Assembly: GCF_032452875.1 (NCBI RefSeq)
Contig: NC_083877.1
Location: 46,363,724 to 46,427,723 of the forward strand
DNA: 64,000 nt
Direction of reading: 5' to 3'
From: Bos javanicus
Taxonomy: Eukaryota > Chordata > Mammalia > Artiodactyla > Bovidae
Position numbers and translations under genes: made by a program. The notes beneath the pieces were generated by a model. The model searched no databases and was not told the DNA's origin. It saw nothing but the letters and a program-made list of their open reading frames with translations. This document shows, piece by piece, positions 58,887 through 64,000 of this stretch (its first letter is position 1; each line of letters begins with the position of its first letter).

Positions 58887-59747
58887 TCAGTTCAGTTCAG
58901 TCGCTCAGTCGTGTCCGACTCTTTGCGACCCCATGGACTGCAGCATACTAGGCCTCCCTTCCATCACCAACTCCCAGAGTTTACTCAAACTCATGTCCAT
59001 TGAGTCAGTGATGCCATCCAACCATCTCATCCTGTCATCCCCTTCTCCTCCCGCCTACAATCTTTTCTAGCATCAGGGTCTTTTCAAATGAGTCAGTTCT
59101 TCCCATCAGGTGGCCAAAGTATTGGAGTTTCAGCTTCATCATCAGTCCTTCCAATGAAGAGTCAGGGCTGATTTCCTTTAGGATGGACTTCTTGGATCTC
59201 CTTACAGTCCAAGGGACTCTCAAGAGTCTTCTCCAACACTACAGTTCAAAACCATCAATTCTTTGGCACTCAGCTTTCTTTATAGTCCAACTTTCATGTC
59301 CATACATGACTACTGAAAAAACCATAGGTTTGACTAGACAGACCTTTGTTGGCAAAGTAATGTCTCTGTTTTTTAATATGCTGTCTAGGTTGGTTATAAC
59401 TTTTCTTCCAAGGAGTAAGCGTCTTTTAAGTTCATGGCTGCAGTCACCATCTGCAGTGATTTTGGAGCCCCCCAAAATAAAGTCTGACACTGTTTCCACT
59501 GTTTCCCCATCTATTTCCCATGAAGTGATGGGACCAGATGCCATGATCTTCGTTTTCTGAATGTTGAGCTTTAAGCCAACTTTTTCACTCTCCTCTTTCA
59601 CTTTCATCAAGAGGCTCTTTAGTTCCTCTTCACTTTCTGCCATAAGGGTGGTGTCATCTGCATATCTGAGGTTATTGATATTTCTCCCTGCAATCTTGAT
59701 TCCAGCTTGTGCTTCATCCAACCCAGTGTTTCTCATGATGTACTCTG
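58887..59747 (-). mobile_element. BovB LINE, largest RT fragment in the window
   Basis: Minus-oriented, 5'-truncated BovB running continuously from the tail (GTCGCTCAGTCGTGTCCGAC at about 58901) into the RT domain. A 165-codon open frame at 59736-59239 holds RYADDT (59664-59650), KSLLMKVKEESEKVGLKLN, ITSWEIDGETVETVSDFILG and ITLPTKVCLVKPMVFSVVMY. The endonuclease and N-terminal RT parts are missing, so it is not autonomous. It is the best-preserved BovB copy here. Confidence 0.93.
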
Positions 59748-60200
59748 ATCAAAAGCAAAAGAAACAAACTTGCTTAGATGCATTGAAAATGAAAACTCCT
59801 CATGAGATAAAAAAATGATAGGAATGCCTTCTGTTCATTAGGGAACTTCATTTTCAATAAAAAATATTTCTTGCTGGAAGATCTAAACATTTTATATTGG
59901 TTAAGTTCTTCAGCTTCAGCCAGACTTGGGCTTCTATCTGGGTTCTTGCAAATTACCATTCGTGGGAACTTGACTAGCATGGTGCCTTAGTTTCTTCATC
60001 TGTAAAATGTGGGAAATAATACTATCCATCTCATAAAGATGTTATAAACATTAAATGAGATAATCTATGTAAAATGCTTAGCACAGTGCCTGGCAAAAAA
60101 TTAGTGCTCAGATAATACCATCATCATCATCATCATCATAATCATTGGAGATTGCTAGGAAGGAGTCTTGGTTGCTTTCTGAGACTAAAAGTATAGCCTT
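59748..60200. other. MIR and ATC microsatellite
   Basis: A MIR lies at 59975-60112 on the plus strand (TTTCTTCATCTGTAAAATGT, then AAATGAGATAATCTATGTAA and AGCACAGTGCCTGGCA). An (ATC)n repeat is at 60118-60140. Confidence 0.75.
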
Positions 60201-60385
60201 CGGGGACCTCCCTGGATGTTCAATGGCTAAGACCCCATGCTCCCAAGACTCCATGTTCAATTCCTGGTTGGGAAACTATATCCCACATGCCACAACTAAG
60301 AGTTGACATGCCTCAACAAAAAATACCAAAGATTCTGCGTGCCGCAACTAAAATCCTCCCTATGCAGCCAAATAAAGTTTCTTTT
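60201..60385 (+). mobile_element. CHR-type SINE
   Basis: Plus-oriented, diverged. AGCCTTC at about 60195 and 60388 is a likely short target-site duplication. Confidence 0.85.
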
Positions 60386-62574
60386 AAAGCCTTCAGATTT
60401 AATAACCTGCTCCAGAGTTCCCTTAATGCTACCTTATTAATCTGAGGCACAAATTCATTTATGTTAGAACCTCCATGTTTTCTGCTTCTAATCTCTGATT
60501 TCAGGTTTTATTCTTTGGATACCTAGAGAAGTATAAATATGACACTTTTCATTCAGATATAATATGAGGGCTGTTTTAAAAGGCACTTTGCAAATTAATT
60601 GCCTGTACATATACCTAAGTAATTCTGTTGCCTATAAAAAATATACTGTTAGGCAATGTAGATCCTTGTAAAACAGGCTCAGTTCCACTGTACTTGGTAG
60701 GTCTTTAGTTTAAATTGGTTTTTCCCCTTAATGTATAGTTCCTAGATTATTCTACGTGAAAAACAATGTTTTACTTGCAAACCTTCATCATCAGTTTGGT
60801 GACGTTCGTGATGAAGGTCTTTTCAGTTAAACTATGTTTAGGTATTGTTCAGCATTTCAGGGAGAAGGCAGAGTTACAGCGAGGCAGCTGGAACAGGGTG
60901 GAGGGGGGTCTTAGAGCCACTAGCTGTCTTAACGACAGTTTGGAGGGAGTAGGCACCTTAGGGGGTCTTCGTTCAGTCTGGGTCTCCTGTTTTAAGAGCT
61001 TCTGTGCCATCTGCTCCCTCAGGGGTGGGCCCCAGGAGTCACTACCACCCCAAGGGCCCACAGCTGATTGGAGGAGACACTCCCAACCCAAATTGAGACA
61101 GCCAGATTCTCTCTGCGGGACATCTGGAATGGGGACACAGGCCTTCTGGTCAGTCACTATTGGCCCCAGATCTAGGACAGCATACAATTAGGGGCTGGCA
61201 TGGTCATTTTCACTATGTGCTCTGGGAGGCAGGAAAAACTGGAATGTAGAGAAAGATGACTAAAACAGCGTCAGGGAGAAAAAAGTAGAGATGAGAAACC
61301 AGGTTGCCACTGGACGAAAAGGGGAGGGGGTGAGAGAATAGCTGTGTACATTCCCAGGGGCCTCTCAGGGGTTTGTTCTGACCCCCATGAGGCCCAGCTG
61401 CCCTTCCGGCCCTGGCCCATGTCCAGCCCACTCTCCATTTTAGCTCAGGCAAGCTTGAGCTGTATCTGTTACGTGAAACCCAAGGAGCCTTGGCTAAGCA
61501 AGTGGGCTGGCACGGAAAGAGAGGCCAAGCCAGGCATTCTGGTTGCACAGGCATGGTCCACATGGGGATGCCCCTGTGGGGGTGGGGTGGTGCCATCACA
61601 CTGGTCTGCCAAAATCAGACATGCATACAAGTGATTTTTGCTGATGATAAAACTGAATAGAACAGATTCATAGTTATTCCAAAACAATGTTCTCTCTTAG
61701 TCACTTCCTGAAATGCTTTCTTGTGTAGTAGGAAGCAGCTGGCATCGTAGATGGCACACCCAGAATTGTGTCTAACCCTGAATATTTTTAAAGGGGTACA
61801 TGTACCTACAGCTGTCATTGGTCATGCATGTTGCAGGAGACAAAACAAGGCACAGCTGCATAGGCATTGGTCTCTTCTAAGGAGCTGTAAGTCCCCATGG
61901 CTGGGCCACTGGACACTCATCTGTAGCTTTGGCCCTTCCCCAGATTCAGGGTCAAACCCTGTCTCTAGCTGAAGGCCTTAAACAGCCCTGTTTTGGTAGT
62001 TCAGGATATAATTAGGATATCCTGTAACTTGTCCTGATCAGATGCCCTGGTTCTGGCCTCTCAGCTTTTGCCTTCAACCTGGTATTGAGTCCTTGTTCTA
62101 ATTCCCTGCTGTAGAGTCTGAGTCCTTGGCTCCCCAGGTTTTAGCTCCTCTTCCATAAACTGACCAGGACCCTGGCCTTTTCAAAATCAGGACTCTTAAC
62201 TTGTTTACGTCTATTTTCTCCAGGTATCACACCTGAAATGTGGACCAAGCTGGCAGCTCACTAAACTGCCACTTGTCCTGCCTGACTGAGGCTGCCAGTC
62301 TGGGTCTCTCACACTGTTCCTCCCCCATGCCACAGTCCCTACTTTCACCACTGCCAATAATCACATTTGTTCCGTGTATAGGACACCTACATTTTGCTAC
62401 CTTCTGGATCTTTCTAATTTCAGTTGATTCTAATTGAGTCTCTCTCAAGTATTATGTCACTTGTTACTACTCTCAGGAGCCATGTGGTCCTGCAGGCCTG
62501 CCTGCCTGGCAGACTCCTCCACTGATTTCAACTGGGCACCAGTCACAAAGCCTCACACATAGCAGGGGATAGGG
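60386..62574. other. No gene recognised
   Basis: About 2.2 kb intergenic. Open frames at 60766-61191 and 61213-61599 have no recognisable domain and face equal-length frames on the other strand, so I do not call them. Confidence 0.4.
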
Positions 62575-62745
62575 AGATGGTGTGGCATGCAAAGACCACA
62601 ACATGAATATGGGCATCCTGGACAGACCTGAGTTTATATCCTAGCTCCTCCACTTGCCCCAGTTCCTTAATGCCTGTAGGACTCAAAGGTGTTGAAAGAA
62701 TTATATGAGGTAATATATCTGTTAAAATTTATTAGTTATTTAATA
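62575..62745 (+). mobile_element. MIR SINE
   Basis: Diverged MIR: GACAGACCTGAGTTTATATC, CTAGCTCCTCCACTTG, AGAATTATATGAGGTAATAT. Confidence 0.7.
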
Positions 62746-62756
62746 AAATACCACAT

Positions 62757-62876
62757 TTTTTTCTTTTTGGATGCACAGCACAACGTGTGGGATCTTAGTT
62801 TCCCAAGCAGGGACTGAATCCATTTCCCCTGCTGTGGAAGCATGGAGTTTGAACCACTGTACCGCCAGGGAAGTCC
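62757..62876 (-). mobile_element. CHR-type SINE
   Basis: Minus-oriented: GTGGGATCTTAGTTTCCCAA to CCGCCAGGGAAGTCCC. Confidence 0.88.
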
Positions 62877-62934
62877 CTATCAAATTCAGTACTTAATAAA
62901 ACACACGTCTTTCTTTCTTGAACTTGTATTTGTA

Positions 62935-63020
62935 ACAGTTTATTGAGATTAAATCTACAAATCATTCAACCTACTGATTTAAAGGGTACAATTCAATGGT
63001 TTTTAGTATATTCACTGAAC
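62935..63020. mobile_element. Possible old L1 3' UTR fragment
   Basis: AAGGGTACAATTCAATGGTT with TTTTAGTATATTCACTGAAC resembles a common mammalian L1 3'-region block. The assignment is tentative. Confidence 0.4.
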
Positions 63021-64000
63021 TTATATTTCTTAAAATGGAATTAGAGCATAAAGGCTATGAAGATTAATAACAGCTAAAAAGGCTTAGATTTTAATCAGCT
63101 ATGATTTTTTGTAAATCAAGAGTGTGATGCCATTGTGTTGCCAAAAAATCTTACGTGACATTGAGCTATGCTGATACACATGTCCATTCTTCCTCCTACT
63201 TCTCATTCCGACTCTCTGTTTTTTAACTAGAGGAAAGAGAAAAGGAAGCCCCAAATCATCAATATGGATTTTTTTTAGCACTTCTGATGATAATGGAAAT
63301 ATTTATAAAATAAGACTCTGGCATTACCTAATTAGGATATTGTGCTCATCTCTCCCCCACTCTGTGTTAAGGGACTTCATCTTAGTACTTGAAACTGGCC
63401 ATGGTGGAAACAGCTACAGAAATTAGCAAACATAGCAAATCATCTTCCCCTACTCCTCCAGCTCATCGACCAGTGCCCACTGCTTTAGCAGCCACACTAC
63501 CCAATGATGACAGAGCTGGCACTGTTAATAACGACGATAGACCCTCTACTAGATTTCTTGACCATGTGTCTCTATAAGAAATATATTTACAGATAATGGT
63601 AGTTAACTTCCATATAAGGGCAATCTGGAATTTAAGTAATTTATTGTAATTAGTTTCAGATGAGTAGAATATTTAGGGGGAAATATCTGGGGAAGACTGG
63701 GCTCATTCTTAACGGCCTTCTAGGCCACATCTCTTTTTAAGGAAAACCCATAATCACCATGGTCTGTATATTTGAACAGCCTATTCTGCACAGCTACTTA
63801 TGGAGTGGCCATGTAACAGACTAGGAAGACACATGCAAGATGAAGGCCCCCTGAAAGTGGAACGATAAAGCACTCTGTTGGCCAGTGCCTGTCCTGCACA
63901 AGTGGCTCCTTGTGCCCCCTATCGGATTTTCAAAGAACAATCTCTCAGCCTCGATTCAAAGGTGAGACTCCAGCAAGTATTTTCTGCAGGTGGAACATAT
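63021..64000. other. Intergenic; one short unexplained frame
   Basis: No exon of the expected neighbour RPS27L was recognised. A 58-codon ATG frame at 63401-63577 (Ser/Pro/Thr-rich) has a good initiation context but no known domain; it is described among the findings. Confidence 0.4.

Noticed and set aside
59239..59736. 165-codon reverse-transcriptase frame as a functional gene
   Set aside because: It is a 5'-truncated BovB fragment lacking the endonuclease, N-terminal RT and promoter; kept as a mobile element only.
60766..61599. Overlapping frames of 112-141 codons on both strands
   Set aside because: GC-richer local sequence opens frames on both strands equally; no domain or family resemblance.
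60386..64000. Possible RPS27L exons at the right edge
   Set aside because: Expected from human gene order, but no sequence encoding its conserved zinc-ribbon Cys motifs was recognised; the gene is probably beyond the window.
1..64000. CRISPR array, operon or other prokaryote-type system
   Set aside because: Repeats are dispersed retroposons, not regularly spaced short repeats, and the sequence is clearly mammalian.

Overview
This window is nuclear DNA of a ruminant, most likely a bovid such as cattle. The evidence is the dense load of Bov-tA and CHR tRNA-derived SINEs and of BovB (RTE-type) LINE fragments. Older mammalian repeats (MIR, L2, L1, MER1, a Tc1/mariner-type element) lie beneath them. 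I see no bacterial-type gene organisation, no CRISPR array, no rRNA or tRNA gene, and no intact multi-exon gene.

The only host coding sequence I can support is the first coding exon of the small GTPase RAB8B, on the minus strand at 35373-35496. It lies in a CpG- and GC-box-rich promoter region at about 35210-35860. Everything left of it (1-35372) is the 5' part of RAB8B intron 1, and the next exon is outside the window or not recognisable. The first part of the intron (about 34620-35345) is a strongly strand-asymmetric pyrimidine tract on the plus strand.

Right of the promoter (35860-64000) is intergenic DNA. In human the neighbour on that side is RPS27L, transcribed divergently, but I found none of its exons here. 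From 45767 to 54433 there is a nested structure: a decayed gammaretrovirus-like (class I) endogenous retrovirus on the plus strand, interrupted by at least two BovB and several SINE copies, lying between the two halves of one Tc1/mariner-type DNA transposon. Three further BovB copies lie at 11058-11728, 22905-23140 and 58887-59747, and a large L1 ORF2/3'UTR fragment lies at 11729-12470.

No previously undescribed gene system is visible. The observations most worth checking concern mechanism: a perfect 40-bp inverted repeat made at the 5' junction of a BovB insertion (49972-50063); a poly(T)-only insertion with its own target-site duplication (2903-2938); two SINEs in succession at one target site plus a partial duplicate 1 kb away (26358-27660); and a BovB copy with a large internal deletion that fuses its reverse-transcriptase frame to its tail (48087-49024). 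Family names and orthology come from recognising consensus-like sequence by eye and were not checked against a database.
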